From: Tipula vernalis
Taxonomy: Eukaryota; Arthropoda; Insecta; Diptera; Tipulidae
Direction of reading: 5' to 3'
NCBI GenBank assembly: GCA_958295665.1
Contig: OY282558.1
Span: 142,146,577-142,210,576, forward strand
DNA length: 64,000 nucleotides
Shown: positions 1 to 10,500 of the stretch, piece by piece
How the letters are laid out: the number at the start of each line of letters is the position of its first letter
Numbering within the stretch: position 1 is the stretch's first letter
Notes under the pieces: model-generated
What the model saw: only the letters and a program-made list of their open reading frames with translations
What the model was told of the DNA's origin: nothing
Database searches by the model: none
Made by a program: the position numbers and the translations under genes

Positions 1-626
1 CAGCGGAGGCCTTACAAACAATCCCGGAAAAAGATCGCAACAGTTATCTCGAAATTATGAAGGCGCTGGATCGGAAGTACGGCAGTGACCACAAGCGGGA
101 AATCTTTCGTATGGAATTGAAAAGCCGCTATCAAAAGGGAGGAGAATCGCTACAGGAATTTTCATCGGCAATCGAGCGATTAGTACATCTAGCACATACC
201 AGTACATCGGCCGATTATATGGAAAGGCTAAAAATTGACGCATTCATTGACGGCATTCGAGATCCAGAGACACGCAGGGCGGTGATGTTGTCACCTAAAG
301 CAACCTTTGCGGAAACCATCGCTTGTGCGTTAACAAATGAAACTGCACAAGCCATCACCAAACCGTCAATGAAAATACGCCGAGTAGAAATCGATACAAG
401 CATAAACAACGAGCGGTCAACACCAAGATACCGAGATGGAAGCGGCAAAATCAAATGTTGGGCATGTGATAAGGTCGGTCACATCTCTCGCGACTGCTGG
501 GAATTAAGAAGAAAAAGGGGAAGATCACCATCTCCTATGCAGCGACGACCAAGCGGGGAGCAGGCGTTGGCTAGGCAAGAAGGCCAAATGACGGCGGAGC
601 CGTTAAACTACAACGAGTCAGCTTAA
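1..626 (+). CDS. gag: Ty3/gypsy Gag, 5'-truncated by the window edge
   Basis: This is the structural polyprotein of a Ty3/gypsy LTR retrotransposon, which packages the element RNA into particles in the cytoplasm. The frame is already open at base 3, so the true start lies outside the window. The visible part has a retrotransposon-gag-like helical segment (about 60-360), then a basic linker, then one CCHC zinc knuckle at 456-497 with spacing C-x2-C-x4-H-x4-C, and a basic Arg/Ser-rich tail. The frame ends at TAA 624-626 and overlaps the pol frame by about 50 bases, with pol in the -1 frame. No internal stop is seen. A single zinc knuckle excludes lineages that lack one but does not fix the clade. 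Confidence 0.88.
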   Translation, partial: AEALQTIPEKDRNSYLEIMKALDRKYGSDHKREIFRMELKSRYQKGGESLQEFSSAIERLVHLAHTSTSADYMERLKIDAFIDGIRDPETRRAVMLSPKATFAETIACALTNETAQAITKPSMKIRRVEIDTSINNERSTPRYRDGSGKIKCWACDKVGHISRDCWELRRKRGRSPSPMQRRPSGEQALARQEGQMTAEPLNYNESA

Positions 627-3600
627 AGGGGCAGAAGCTGACTCCCACAACCGATTGCCCCATAACCTCCATCCGCGTTTCGAAAGTAGCAAGGGGCGGT
701 GACAGCTTAACAATCAAAGGCGACATTGATGGCACGGATTGCATCATCACTCTGGATACGGGAGCAAATCGCACGATTGTCCGTAAAGATCTGATCGATG
801 GAGATGTACAACCAGCTAATGGATTGAAGTTACAAACAGCAACTGGAGATAGTTCAATAATAAAAGGCAAAAAGATCGTGAAAATAAAAATCGGGAGAAC
901 TCTTTTCCAACACGAAGTGCTGATTGCAGATATTGTGGATGAAGTTATAATGGGGATGGACTTCATGAGGGCAAATGGCTTCGTGGTGGATGTTGGACGA
1001 GGAGTTTTAAGTTACGATAACATCGAGTTGCCACTTCAATCTAGCAGTGCTGGAGCAACTATCAGGCGAATTATTATTGATCATCGGGAGAAGCTGCCAC
1101 CGAATTCGGAGACGATCCTATGGGGAAAATTGGAGGGAGGTTCTGGGTCACCCAGGTTGTGGGTTGTGGAAGCTAACGAAGAGGAGAACGGAGCCAAGGA
1201 AATTATAATCGGGAAAGCCCTAGTTAAACCAAACAACGACTATAGAGTACCAATTAGGACTCTAAATCTCTCGGATAAGACGAAAACCATCAAGAAAGGG
1301 ACAGTCATCGGAAAATGTAACGAGGTTTCAACTATAGTAAAGTGTGAACAGAGAAGTCCGGTTGAAAAAGCCGACATGCAAGGGCAGAAAGAAATGGTAG
1401 AACAACTTATGCAGAAATGGACCGAAGATCTTACCGAGTCACAGAAAAATTCTGCACATCAACTACTCAAACGGTACACGTCCATATTCTGCAGTACATC
1501 GGATAATAACGGAAGGACCTCAATGGTAAAGCACCGCATTGATACGGGAGAAGAGATGCCAATTCGTCAACCACCCAGGAGACTACCTTTGGCAAAACAA
1601 CAAGAAGTCAATCGAATGGTAACAGATATGCAGGCAGCAGGAGTAATTGAACCATCTAATAGCCCATGGAGCTCACCGGTAGTATTGGTCGAGAAGAAGG
1701 ACGGTAGCATGAGATTTTGCGTTGATTACCGAAAACTCAATGCTGTGACGAAAAAAGATAGCTACCCACTGCCAAGGATCGATGACACGTTAGACACATT
1801 ATCGGGTGCTCAAATATTTTCGACATTAGATCTACAAAGCGGCTATTGGCAGGTGGAAGTCCATGAGGAAGATCGCGAGAAAACAGCGTTCAGTGTGGGT
1901 AACGGACTTTGGCAATTTAATGTTATGCCGTTCGGATTATGTAATGCCCCTGCGACTTTTGAACGATTAATGGAGCGCGTGTTAAAGGGATTACATTGGA
2001 AGACTTGCCTAATATATCTGGACGACATCATCGTTATGGGGAAGGATTTTGACGAGCATCTAAAGAACTTGGCGGAAGTTTTGGATCGGATACAGGCTGC
2101 CGGATTGAAGTTAAGTCCAAAGAAGTGTAAGCTGTTCAGAACTGAAGTCAAATATTTGGGTCATCTCGTAACGATTAATGGAATTCACACCGACGAAGAA
2201 AAGATCGCCGCGGTTAAGAACTGGCCAAGACCTAAAAATTTACACGAATTACGAAGCTTTCTCGGATTGTGCACCTATTATAGACGCTTCGTGCCAGGAT
2301 TCGCCAACATCGCCAAGAGTTTACACGAGTTGACTAGGAAGAACAAAGCATTCGAATGGAAGAATGACCAGGAAGAAGCATTCGTGGAACTAAGGAGACG
2401 GTTGTGTGCCGCGCCAATCCTCGCGTACCCTATACCCAACGTGAAATTTATTTTGGACACCGATGCAAGTAATGACGGTATAGGAGGTGTGTTATCACAG
2501 AAAATTAATGGTCAAGAAAGAGTTATTGCGTACTTCTCCAAAACATTATCAAAACCGGAGCGTAATTACTGCGTGACACGGAAAGAATTGTTGGCTATAG
2601 TGGAGTGTGTCAAGCATTTCCATAAGTATCTTTATGGCCAAAAATTCCATTTACGGACAGATCACGGCGCTTTACGGTGGCTGTTACAATTTAAGAATCC
2701 AGAGGGACAAGTAGCACGCTGGATCGAACGTCTTCAAAGCTACGATTTCCAAATTGAACATCGGAAGGGAAGTGCACACAGAAATGCCGACGCATTATCA
2801 AGACGGCCGTGTCCAGTAGAATGTAAACATTGTGGCCATGTTGAAGCAAAGGAAGGCATCATCGACGTTAGGCTTACCCAAGTGCTGCCTGATGAGGAGT
2901 GGACCGACGAAATGATCAGGAAAGAGCAATTGGATGACACGGATTTATCAGTTATAATGGAATGGAAGGAAAAGGAACACCGGCCAACTTGGAGCGAGAT
3001 CGCGGACAAAACTCCCATTGTCAAGGCTTATTGGGCTCAATGGGATAGCCTCCGTCTTGAGAATGGCTGTTTAAAACGATTGTGGGAAAGCACGGATGGC
3101 AAAGTGAAGCAATTGTTGCTGGTGATACCAAAGTGCCGGATTGTAGAAATTCTGAATGAGTATCATGGAGGAGCAAGTGGGGGCCACCTTGGAATTAATA
3201 AAACTCTAGCAAAGATACGTCAACGATTCTACTGGGCAGGATGTAGGCAGTCTGTGATAGAATGGTGCCAAAAATGTGACCAATGTGCGGCGGTGAAGGG
3301 ACCCGCACGCAAAAGTCGTGGAACCATGAAGCAATATAACGTTGGAGCACCATTCGAAAGAATTGCAATGGATGTAGCGGGCCCATTTCCCACCACTGAG
3401 AGCGGCAACAAATATGTGCTAGTAATCATGGATTATTTCAGCAAATGGCCGGAGGTGTACCCCATTCCCAATCAGGAGACGACAACAATAGCTGATGCCG
3501 TGGTAAACAATTGGATTAGCAGATTTGGAGTGCCGATGGAGATTCATACCGATCAAGGACGGAATTTTGAATCGGTGGTGTTTCAAGAAATATGCCAGAT

Positions 3601-4225
3601 GCTCGGTATAAATAAAACGAGAACAACGCCTTTGCATCCACAGTCTGACGGTATGGTGGAAAGATTCAATGGTACATTGGAGGAATATCTAGCAAAGGTC
3701 GTTGAGAAAAACCAACGCAACTGGGATCGACATATACCGATGTTTCTGATGGCCTATCGATCAGCTATACATGACACAACCGGAATGACACCAGCTAAAA
3801 CGTTATTTGGAGATAATCTACGGTTACCTGGAGATCTAAAGTTTGGGGCTGTACCATCATCGGCTTTATGTGGACAAGATTACGTAGACCGAATGAAAGG
3901 GGAACTTAATGAGATTCATCAATTTGTACGGGAGAAAATACGGATGTCAAGTGACCGGATGAAGGCTCGATATGACATACGAGCAAATAACCAGGGCTTC
4001 CAGGAAGGGCAATTAGTATGGCTTCACAACCCGCAACGGAAAAAGGGATTATCACCGAAGCTGCAACCAGCATGGGAAGGACCTTATATTGTCATCACAA
4101 GGATGAACGACGTGGTTTATCGGATACGGAAGGGACATCGAGGTAAACCAAAGGTGGTGCATTTGGAGAGGCTGGCCCTATACAGAGGAGGTGATTTGGG
4201 TCCTGTTCGGGACGAACAGGCTTAG
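575..4225 (+). CDS. pol: Ty3/gypsy Pol: protease, reverse transcriptase, RNase H, integrase
   Basis: This long pol frame has no stop from 575 to TAG 4223-4225 and is probably expressed by -1 frameshifting from gag; the first ATG (824) lies after the protease active site, so it is not a likely start. Domains in order: aspartic protease with D-T-G at 755-763; reverse transcriptase at about 1610-2170 with YLDD at 2015-2026; RNase H from about 2440 with its first Asp at 2456; integrase with an H-H-C-C zinc site at about 3164-3290 and the catalytic triad D 3371, D 3551, E 3659, which is canonical D-D-35-E spacing; and a GPY-type module near 4079. Protease-RT-RNaseH-integrase order is diagnostic of Ty3/gypsy. 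No envelope gene follows. All the catalytic residues I checked are present, so this may be a young copy. Clade is not assigned. Confidence 0.95.
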   Translation, partial: ARRPNDGGAVKLQRVSLKGQKLTPTTDCPITSIRVSKVARGGDSLTIKGDIDGTDCIITLDTGANRTIVRKDLIDGDVQPANGLKLQTATGDSSIIKGKKIVKIKIGRTLFQHEVLIADIVDEVIMGMDFMRANGFVVDVGRGVLSYDNIELPLQSSSAGATIRRIIIDHREKLPPNSETILWGKLEGGSGSPRLWVVEANEEENGAKEIIIGKALVKPNNDYRVPIRTLNLSDKTKTIKKGTVIGKCNEVSTIVKCEQRSPVEKADMQGQKEMVEQLMQKWTEDLTESQKNSAHQLLKRYTSIFCSTSDNNGRTSMVKHRIDTGEEMPIRQPPRRLPLAKQQEVNRMVTDMQAAGVIEPSNSPWSSPVVLVEKKDGSMRFCVDYRKLNAVTKKDSYPLPRIDDTLDTLSGAQIFSTLDLQSGYWQVEVHEEDREKTAFSVGNGLWQFNVMPFGLCNAPATFERLMERVLKGLHWKTCLIYLDDIIVMGKDFDEHLKNLAEVLDRIQAAGLKLSPKKCKLFRTEVKYLGHLVTINGIHTDEEKIAAVKNWPRPKNLHELRSFLGLCTYYRRFVPGFANIAKSLHELTRKNKAFEWKNDQEEAFVELRRRLCAAPILAYPIPNVKFILDTDASNDGIGGVLSQKINGQERVIAYFSKTLSKPERNYCVTRKELLAIVECVKHFHKYLYGQKFHLRTDHGALRWLLQFKNPEGQVARWIERLQSYDFQIEHRKGSAHRNADALSRRPCPVECKHCGHVEAKEGIIDVRLTQVLPDEEWTDEMIRKEQLDDTDLSVIMEWKEKEHRPTWSEIADKTPIVKAYWAQWDSLRLENGCLKRLWESTDGKVKQLLLVIPKCRIVEILNEYHGGASGGHLGINKTLAKIRQRFYWAGCRQSVIEWCQKCDQCAAVKGPARKSRGTMKQYNVGAPFERIAMDVAGPFPTTESGNKYVLVIMDYFSKWPEVYPIPNQETTTIADAVVNNWISRFGVPMEIHTDQGRNFESVVFQEICQMLGINKTRTTPLHPQSDGMVERFNGTLEEYLAKVVEKNQRNWDRHIPMFLMAYRSAIHDTTGMTPAKTLFGDNLRLPGDLKFGAVPSSALCGQDYVDRMKGELNEIHQFVREKIRMSSDRMKARYDIRANNQGFQEGQLVWLHNPQRKKGLSPKLQPAWEGPYIVITRMNDVVYRIRKGHRGKPKVVHLERLALYRGGDLGPVRDEQA
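602..608 (+). promoter_or_regulatory. Candidate -1 ribosomal frameshift site GTTAAAC
   Basis: Within the gag/pol overlap (575-626) the heptamer GTTAAAC is read in the gag frame as G TTA AAC. Slipping back one base gives GTT AAA and enters the pol frame. The frame phase and direction both fit. The same heptamer is a known -1 slippery site in arteriviruses. No downstream stem or pseudoknot was worked out, so function is inferred. Confidence 0.6.
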
Positions 4226-4236
4226 GTGAGGGGTAG
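4224..4236 (+). other. Polypurine tract of the gypsy element
   Basis: The purine-rich stretch AGGTGAGGGGTAG abuts the LTR start directly, the position where plus-strand DNA synthesis is primed in LTR retrotransposons. It begins one base before the end of pol, so there is no 3' untranslated internal region. Confidence 0.75.
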
Positions 4237-4732
4237 TGTGACGGTGACACCTAGTGTGTAATAGAATAAGTAAAACTAATAGCTCAATGTTTACTGTACT
4301 AAATGGAATTTTCCATGATAAAAATTGTTATGTAATGTTTCTACGCTATTCCAACTGGAAAAGTCGTGAACTTTCGAGAAGCTTGGTTTGTGTATATAAA
4401 AAGGCGAACAAGATCGAATTGGATGATTAGTATTTGGAACGCGATAGAGTAAACGTGTAAGATTATAAGTAATATTTGGAAAGCGATAGTATAAAGATTA
4501 AAAAGGAATTAAAAAGTGATTTAAAAAGTGTTTTTGTGCGAAATAAAAAGTAAAAGTGATTAGTAAAATTTGAGAATAATTTATATAAAGTGATTTTGTG
4601 AATTTTGATTGATAAACTGTGTTGTAATAAATTTTGTGAAATAAATAAATTCGTTGGAGATAAATTAAATTGATTTTGTATTATTCACAATCCAGTGATA
4701 CGAACCTTGATTGACAAGGCAAAAACGTAACA
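4237..4732 (+). repeat. 3' LTR of the gypsy element (496 bp)
   Basis: It begins TGTGACGGTG and ends CGTAACA, so it has the usual TG...CA ends with a short TGT/ACA inverted repeat. Two more copies occur at 29574-30067 and 63233-63728, which fixes both borders. A TATA box lies at 4393-4402 and AATAAA-type signals lie near 4640. The four bases after it are ATAT, the same target seen beside the other two copies. The matching 5' LTR is upstream of the window. Confidence 0.93.
4393..4402 (+). promoter_or_regulatory. TATA box in the gypsy LTR
   Basis: TATATAAAAA is conserved in all three LTR copies (also near 29730 and 63389) about 160 bases into the repeat. It is the likely core promoter for element transcription. 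Confidence 0.6.
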
Positions 4733-4736
4733 ATAT

Positions 4737-5844
4737 GCAAATAGTAAGTGACATCTGTTAATAAATAGTTTAACTAATATTACAAAAGTGATTACACTTC
4801 AAATAATTTTAGTACAAAATCATAAATTATTGGAACGTACACCGCACACCTACTATAATATTTTATCCTCTTGTATAAAAAATAGCAAAATGTCAAAATA
4901 AAGTAAACAAACTAGCTAATTTGTTGATGGTAAGTTAAATTGGCTCGATATAAAACAAGTTTTAAATTACTATACCATATGCATTAAAATTTATACTTTT
5001 CAGATATCAAAATATAAGAAAAATAAACGACTGATGGACACAAATATTATCAGATAAGTACAAATTTCAATTACATTTTCAACAAATGGTTCTTTGTGTA
5101 TTTTCTTTTAATTACAGCTGCTCGACGATAATTCCAGTGATGTCTTCAACAATATATCTTAAAACGTTCGGCAGAACCCTGTCAAGTGGTGAATATTTCA
5201 TCAAGATCGATTCCATAGTTTTTGAGATTATCCTATACAAAGGGACAGATGTTGCGCTTTATATATGGACTACACCAAAATGTCCTAGATTGAAAGTTAA
5301 TATTGGAGAGTCTAAATCGGAAAATAGATTTAGGCGATAAATTTAAGCTTTTCGAGTCGTTCTTGACAACTAAATATTTAATAAGGTGTAGAACTTAAGA
5401 TGACTGTGTTTCTGCTGGGTGTTAGAATTTTACTTCTAAAGCGAGAAATAAAATAAAATCGCCAAAAACAATTTTGTAATTACAATAATTTTGAATTTAT
5501 TTTGGAAAAATTTAATCAATCTACAGGTGGTGTACATACGGGTACGAAGAGGCGCAAAAGACGTTTTGTATTGCAAAAATAAAAAACTTTAAATTTGGTG
5601 GAACCTTGCTGAAGAGGTTCCTGCCATCCACGCCATTGGTACAGAGTCAAAAAACGAAACTACCGTATCCCAATTTTTGGTCGTTTTTACAGTGACATCC
5701 AAAAGCTAGGTTGTTTAAAACCCGCAGTGTTACAACATTGTCATCTTTATTTGAAAATCACAGTTTTTTCATTATGCTAATAGTTTTCCTAATCCAAATT
5801 CAGTTTTCCACGAATTTTAAGATTTTGTATTGTATTTTATATCA
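4737..5844. other. AT-rich interval with no recognised feature
   Basis: I recognise nothing here. An open frame of 84 codons at 5086-5340 (+) has no familiar motif and is within chance expectation for this base composition. A short GC-richer stretch at about 5540-5660 does not translate into anything familiar. Confidence 0.5.
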
Positions 5845-5856
5845 AAACTCATTTGG

Positions 5857-6151
5857 GATACCGAGCAAATGGCGCAGTGGTTAAAGCTGCGGTGGTTGGA
5901 TCGGGAGGTACCGTTTTTCATCATCTGATTACGATCGGTGGTGAAGATGAACACATCTATGACTCCCTGTTGAGAGTGCAGAATCAATGGGCCGACCCAC
6001 CTTTCATGTCAGCACTATAGGTTGGCATGAGGCAATGCAATGTGCAGGTGGTTCTCAAAGACGGATCTGTAGCCGCCCGTCCTCGATTTGGCTACTCCAG
6101 GCGTAAAGTAGGACGGTAAAAAATAAATCAATAGAAAACAAACAAACAAAC
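5857..6151 (+). mobile_element. tRNA-derived SINE, copy 1, with 12-bp TSD
   Basis: The 12-bp direct repeat AAACTCATTTGG at 5845-5856 and 6152-6163 flanks a 295-bp unit. The head contains TGGCGCAGTGG at 5870-5880, a match to the RNA polymerase III A box of tRNA genes; a B box is not clear. The tail is a short (CAAA)n run directly before the 3' duplication, as expected of reverse-transcribed SINEs. A second, shorter copy with the same head and body lies at 26434-26628. It has no coding capacity and would depend on a LINE for mobility. Confidence 0.85.
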
Positions 6152-6299
6152 AAACTCATTTGGAATCAGAGACCTAAAACTTTTATAAGAGGATTGAGTG
6201 GATAAAGGTGAGGATTTTCTGTAAAAATTCCAAAGAACTGAATCTGAATGCATTTGCGATAGCAGATAACTATGCAAATGATAGCTTTAAGGAAAATAA

Positions 6300-8705
6300 T
6301 ACCTAGTTTTCCTCCAATTCAACTACCAAGCCAAATCCTAACTGAAACCCTTTATCCCTTACTCAACCAGAATTCAATCCCAATGCAACCTCCAACATAA
6401 TCAATAACCAACCCCCCTTCAACGCTAACTTAACTTCCACTCAATCCATCCTCAACCCTTACTCAGTCCTAATACGACGCCAACTCTATCCCCAAATCAA
6501 CCCACAACTCAAACCTTAACTCAACCAATGCTCAATCCAATCGCTAGATTTGTACGGTCCGAAAACTGCACCTCAACTCAATCCTAACTCCAATTCCAAC
6601 ACGACCCTCAACTCAACCCCAAACTCAACGCCCAACTGAAATCTCAAACCAACGTCTACAAAAAAAATTGGTAAACCTAGATCGAAAACCTAGTAAACGT
6701 AATAATACCACGTGTTAATAACCACGTGGTTTTGGATAAATTCGTATGGCAAGTAGCTGACCTTTTGACTAACATGGTCTTGACCACAGAAAAAGATTGG
6801 CGAACAAAAATTAAAATCGGATAAACCGTTTTCGAAATACCGCGGGTAAATTCATCCAGCCAGACAGATCGGCAAACATTATTTCTTGCTTTTTCGGACT
6901 CAAGAACTTTAAAAACGTCGAGAAAAGTGGTCAAACAAAATATTTGGTCCGTTTTAAAACTTCAGTCCGCACGGGCCAAAGTTATTGAAATCGTTTCAGC
7001 AACTTCAAAAATGGTGTTTGTCCAAAACCACTTTTCTCGACGTTTTCAAAGTCTCTGTCAAAAAACGAATTAAGAACTTTTGGAACCTATACGTCGAGTG
7101 GATCGAGTACTGGCCAAACGAATTAATCTAAAACGACAGTGATATTAGTTGTATTGCTTTCCTTCAAAAATTTGTTTACACAAACGTTAATCAAATTTTT
7201 AATTTTATGTAATACCGCCAAAAAATAGTCAAATTGACACGAAAATACACGAAAAAAATTACACCAAAATTTGCTTAGTTTTTGCTGTTGCTTTGACCAA
7301 TTGTTAACCAAAACAAAAAATACCTGACACATTTTGGCTGACCAACTTTTGTATATATACTGGTTTGAGGAATGAGTTGGCCATGGAGTTATCGGTTGAG
7401 TTGGATTCTATTTGCGAATTTGAGTAGAAGTTGAGGTAGAGTTAGGTTGGAGTTGAGTATGGGTAAGAAGAGTTTACAGTTCAGCTGGGGCTTTATTTTA
7501 GGGTTGAATTCGAGTTAGTTGAGTTCATGTACGCATATAGTTTTTCAAACCATGTTTAGGGAGTTGAGTCCAACGTAGGGTTGAGGTTTAGTCAGCGGTT
7601 CAAGTGGGAATGTAATTTGTGGTTGCGATGAAGGTTGAGTTGGAAGTTCGATTGAGTTGTCATGAGTTGGGTTCATATACGGATATAATTTTTCGAGCCG
7701 CGTTGATTTGAGTGTTAAGTTGGACATTTAGTTTAAGGTTAAACGAAAGGTGCGGTTAGGGGTCGAAGTTTTTCGTGGTTGAGTTGGGGGTTCAATTTGG
7801 GGTAGGGTTTCAGCAGTTCAGTTTGTGATTTATTTAAAGGTTGAGTTAAGATAGATTTCAGTTAGAAGTTAGCTTGAGTGGTTTTGAGTTGAGTTCTTGT
7901 AACTTCGCATACAGTTTTTTGAGCCATGATGATTTGAGGATTGGGTTGAATGTTAAGTTTGCGGAGTTGCGTTGAGAGTAGAAATGTGGTCAAGTAGGAT
8001 GTTGAGTTATTTGCGTGTTGACCCTTGGGTTGAGGTGGAGATTTGATTAAGTAGAGTTATTGTATGCCTACATGTAGGGATAATTGAGCGTTGCCCTTAG
8101 GGTTGCGTTGAAGGTTGAGTTGGAGAATAAGTTGAGGGTTCAGTGGAAATTTGAGGGGGGACGGGGAGTAGGCTTAGAAGTTGACTTCAAGGTCATTTAG
8201 GATTTAGTGAGGGGCTCGGTTGGGAATTATTTTAAGGTCGAAATGAGAGTTTAGTTGGAAATTAAGCAACCGCAAACTGAATCCCTAAATCAACCACTAA
8301 ATAATTCTTCAACTAAATAATTCTCCTGATCAATTCCCAAATCAATCTCATGATCATATAAGCATATGGTTTTCGAATCGTGTTGATTTCGAGATTGAGT
8401 TGGCAGTTGAGTTTGGTGTTGAGTAAAGGATTGAGAATATTTTGAGCTGGGCTTGAATTGGAGTTGACTTCGGAAGATTTAGCATGAGTTGGGGTAGAGT
8501 CTGAAGTAAGATGATTATTTCAGTTTGCGGTTGAGTTGAGGGTTAATTTGAAAGTTGATGTGTGGTTGAATTGGTAATTGAGTTGAAGGTTGGGTTGGGG
8601 TTGATTTGGTGATTACGTTAGGGATTGCGTTGCGATTGAGTTGCAGATCGTGTAAGGGATTATGGGGTTACATAGGGTTAGGGTTTAAACTGAGTTGACT
8701 TGAAA
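6300..8705. repeat. Degenerate GAGTTG-type tandem repeat in inverted blocks
   Basis: From about 6300 to 6655 the plus strand is full of CTCAAC/CCAACTCAA words. From about 7355 to 8705 it is full of the complement, GAGTTG/GGTTGAG words. A short patch at 8275-8345 is again in the first orientation. Within the right block a longer core recurs with drift near 7524, 7670, 7893 and 8350: a cATATA-like start, then TTTTTC, then GTTGATTTGAG. This suggests an older higher-order unit. No coding potential. The segment 6656-7354 between the blocks holds the inverted repeat listed separately. Confidence 0.75.
6912..7046. repeat. Perfect 19-bp inverted repeat with 97-bp spacer
   Basis: AAAACGTCGAGAAAAGTGG at 6912-6930 is exactly reverse-complemented at 7028-7046. 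Beyond the perfect core the match continues imperfectly outward for about ten bases. It lies between the oppositely oriented GAGTTG blocks, so it may mark the centre of an old foldback structure. Confidence 0.8.
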
Positions 8706-8759
8706 TGTATTCAAGTATGCACGTAATTTGCTACAGCTTGGAATATGTTCCAAAATGCT

Positions 8760-9530
8760 GGTGGGAGGTTCGGGTGATTTTTATCCCAAAAGCGGGAAAA
8801 AGATCCCCAGAGGATATTAGGTCTTATAGACCTATTAGCCTCACATGATTTTTAGTGAAAAACATGGAGAAAATTCTGGGATTTTGTATCAGATCTAACA
8901 CACTCCAAAGATACCCTCTGAACTCTAGGTAGCACGCCTACCAAGCAGGGAAATCAACAGAAACGGCTCTACACGAGCTAACTTCGCAAATCGAAGATAC
9001 GCTTCAGAATAAAGAATTATTTCTATGCTCCTTCATTGATATTCAGGGAGCTTTTGATAATACTAGTTACGAAGTAATTCAGTAACAATCACTAACAAGG
9101 GGTAAAGACCTCTCCACCGAAAGGTGGATTTGGAGTTGCCTCCAGGGAGGTGTTCTCTCTCCCTTATTGTGGCTGATCGTGATGGATCAATTACTTACCA
9201 GACTAAGATATTTAAACTTCTCTGGGAAAGAATGCACCAAGCCCTAGAGGTAGTAAATGATTGGTGCACGGAGGTGGGCCTTACTCCTCCTAACCGGAGG
9301 AAAACTGTATTCTCGCCAATAGCCCTGAGGGGGGGGGGGGTAACTCTCCAACTGTCAACGGAGGTTAAATATCTGGGTGTCGTACTTGATCAGAAATTGA
9401 CATGGAATCTCCACTTAAATCATATCACAAACAAGGCGAATAAGGCCTACTTCACATGCCAAAGAATGATTGGCAAAACGTGGGGACTGACCCCACAAAT
9501 GTTGGTTTGGCCCTACCGGGCCGTCATATG
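8760..9530 (+). pseudogene. Reverse transcriptase remnant of non-LTR copy 1
   Basis: Conserved RT pieces can be read in several frames: the GRSTETALHEL-like block near 8950, the IDIQGAFDN palm block near 9040, a PPGG relic of PQGG near 9140, and the thumb block with KYLGVVLDQKLTW near 9370 and KTWGL near 9480. Compared with the copy at 31 kb, a deletion near 9120-9200 removes the strand that carries the catalytic YADD motif, so it could not act even if the frames were open. In-frame stops occur at about 8930 and 9083. Confidence 0.8.
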
Positions 9531-9799
9531 ACTTATGGTCTCTTACGTGGCGTTTGTGTGGTGGCCAAAGACAGAGCATACTGGTGCACGGAGAATACTG
9601 GACAAGATCCAGAGGTTAATGTGTATGGGTGCAACTGGAGCAATGAGGACTTGTCCAACAGCTGCCCTTGAGAGAATACTGGAGCTCTCACTACTGCACC
9701 TACACATTAAAAAAGTTAAGAGGTCTGAGCATAAACATTATAGCCAAAATTAAAACCATGAGGCCAGGACACAACAGTATCCTACATAAATAAATTTTT

Positions 9800-10500
9800 T
9801 AGGAGGAATTGATCCAACTATCGGATTTGATCGTAAGGACAATCGAGTGTCGGGGGAATTTTACTATTAGTTTGCCGGATAGGGCACTGGTAGAGAATAT
9901 TATCTCCTCCCTTCCTCGCCATGCTTCTGTATGGTATACGGATGGGTCAAAAACAGACAACGGTACCGGTGCAGGGATCTTCGGGTCCGACATACAAACT
10001 ATGCATACCACTGGGTAGCACACCACAGTTTTTCAGGCAGAGACCTTTGCTAGTGAGGTATGTGTGCTTCAATGTCTCAAAAATAAATATAAGGAGACCG
10101 AGATCTATATAATCTCGGACAGCCAGGCAGCTCTGCTAGCCTTAGGAGCTTCAGTGTTCAACTCGAAATTGATCTGGAGCTGCTACTGTAATTTATTAGA
10201 ACTGGGTAAAGCAAATAAAGTCACTCTTTTGTGGTCTCCTGGCCACTCCACCATTAGAGGAAATGAGGCACTAGACCGATGTGCAAAAATTGGAGCAAGC
10301 CGAGATTTCCTGGGTCCTAGTATTGCTTTTTCCAAAACCCACTTGGCAGATGGTATAAGGGACTGCGAGCAAAACTATAGGAAATTACTGTGGGAGTCCT
10401 CCATTGGGATGAGACTGTCCAAGAAATTATTCAGTTGTAATATTATACGTCTGGGAGAGGCACCGAAGATGGACCGCCAATCCCTAAGATCCCTTAACTA
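9800..10500 (+). pseudogene. RNase H remnant of non-LTR copy 1
   Basis: RNase H of the non-LTR element would remove RNA from the RNA-DNA hybrid during target-primed reverse transcription. WYTDGSK (about 9930), ISDSQAALLALGAS (about 10110) and LLWSPGHSTIRGNEALDRCA (about 10230) are recognisable but spread over three frames. The open stretch at 10064-10606 is this domain running into the foreign insertion, so its last 35 codons do not belong to it. Confidence 0.82.

Noticed and set aside
5086..5340. 84-codon frame downstream of the gypsy element
   Set aside because: Considered as an env or accessory frame, but it lies beyond the LTR and has no signal peptide or known motif.
5870..5900. tRNA gene
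   Set aside because: The A box matches, but no cloverleaf can be drawn and the unit has SINE features (tail and TSD).
6711..6730. CACGTG palindromes as regulatory E-boxes
   Set aside because: Two CACGTG words close together in repeat-derived DNA with no gene nearby; not supportable.
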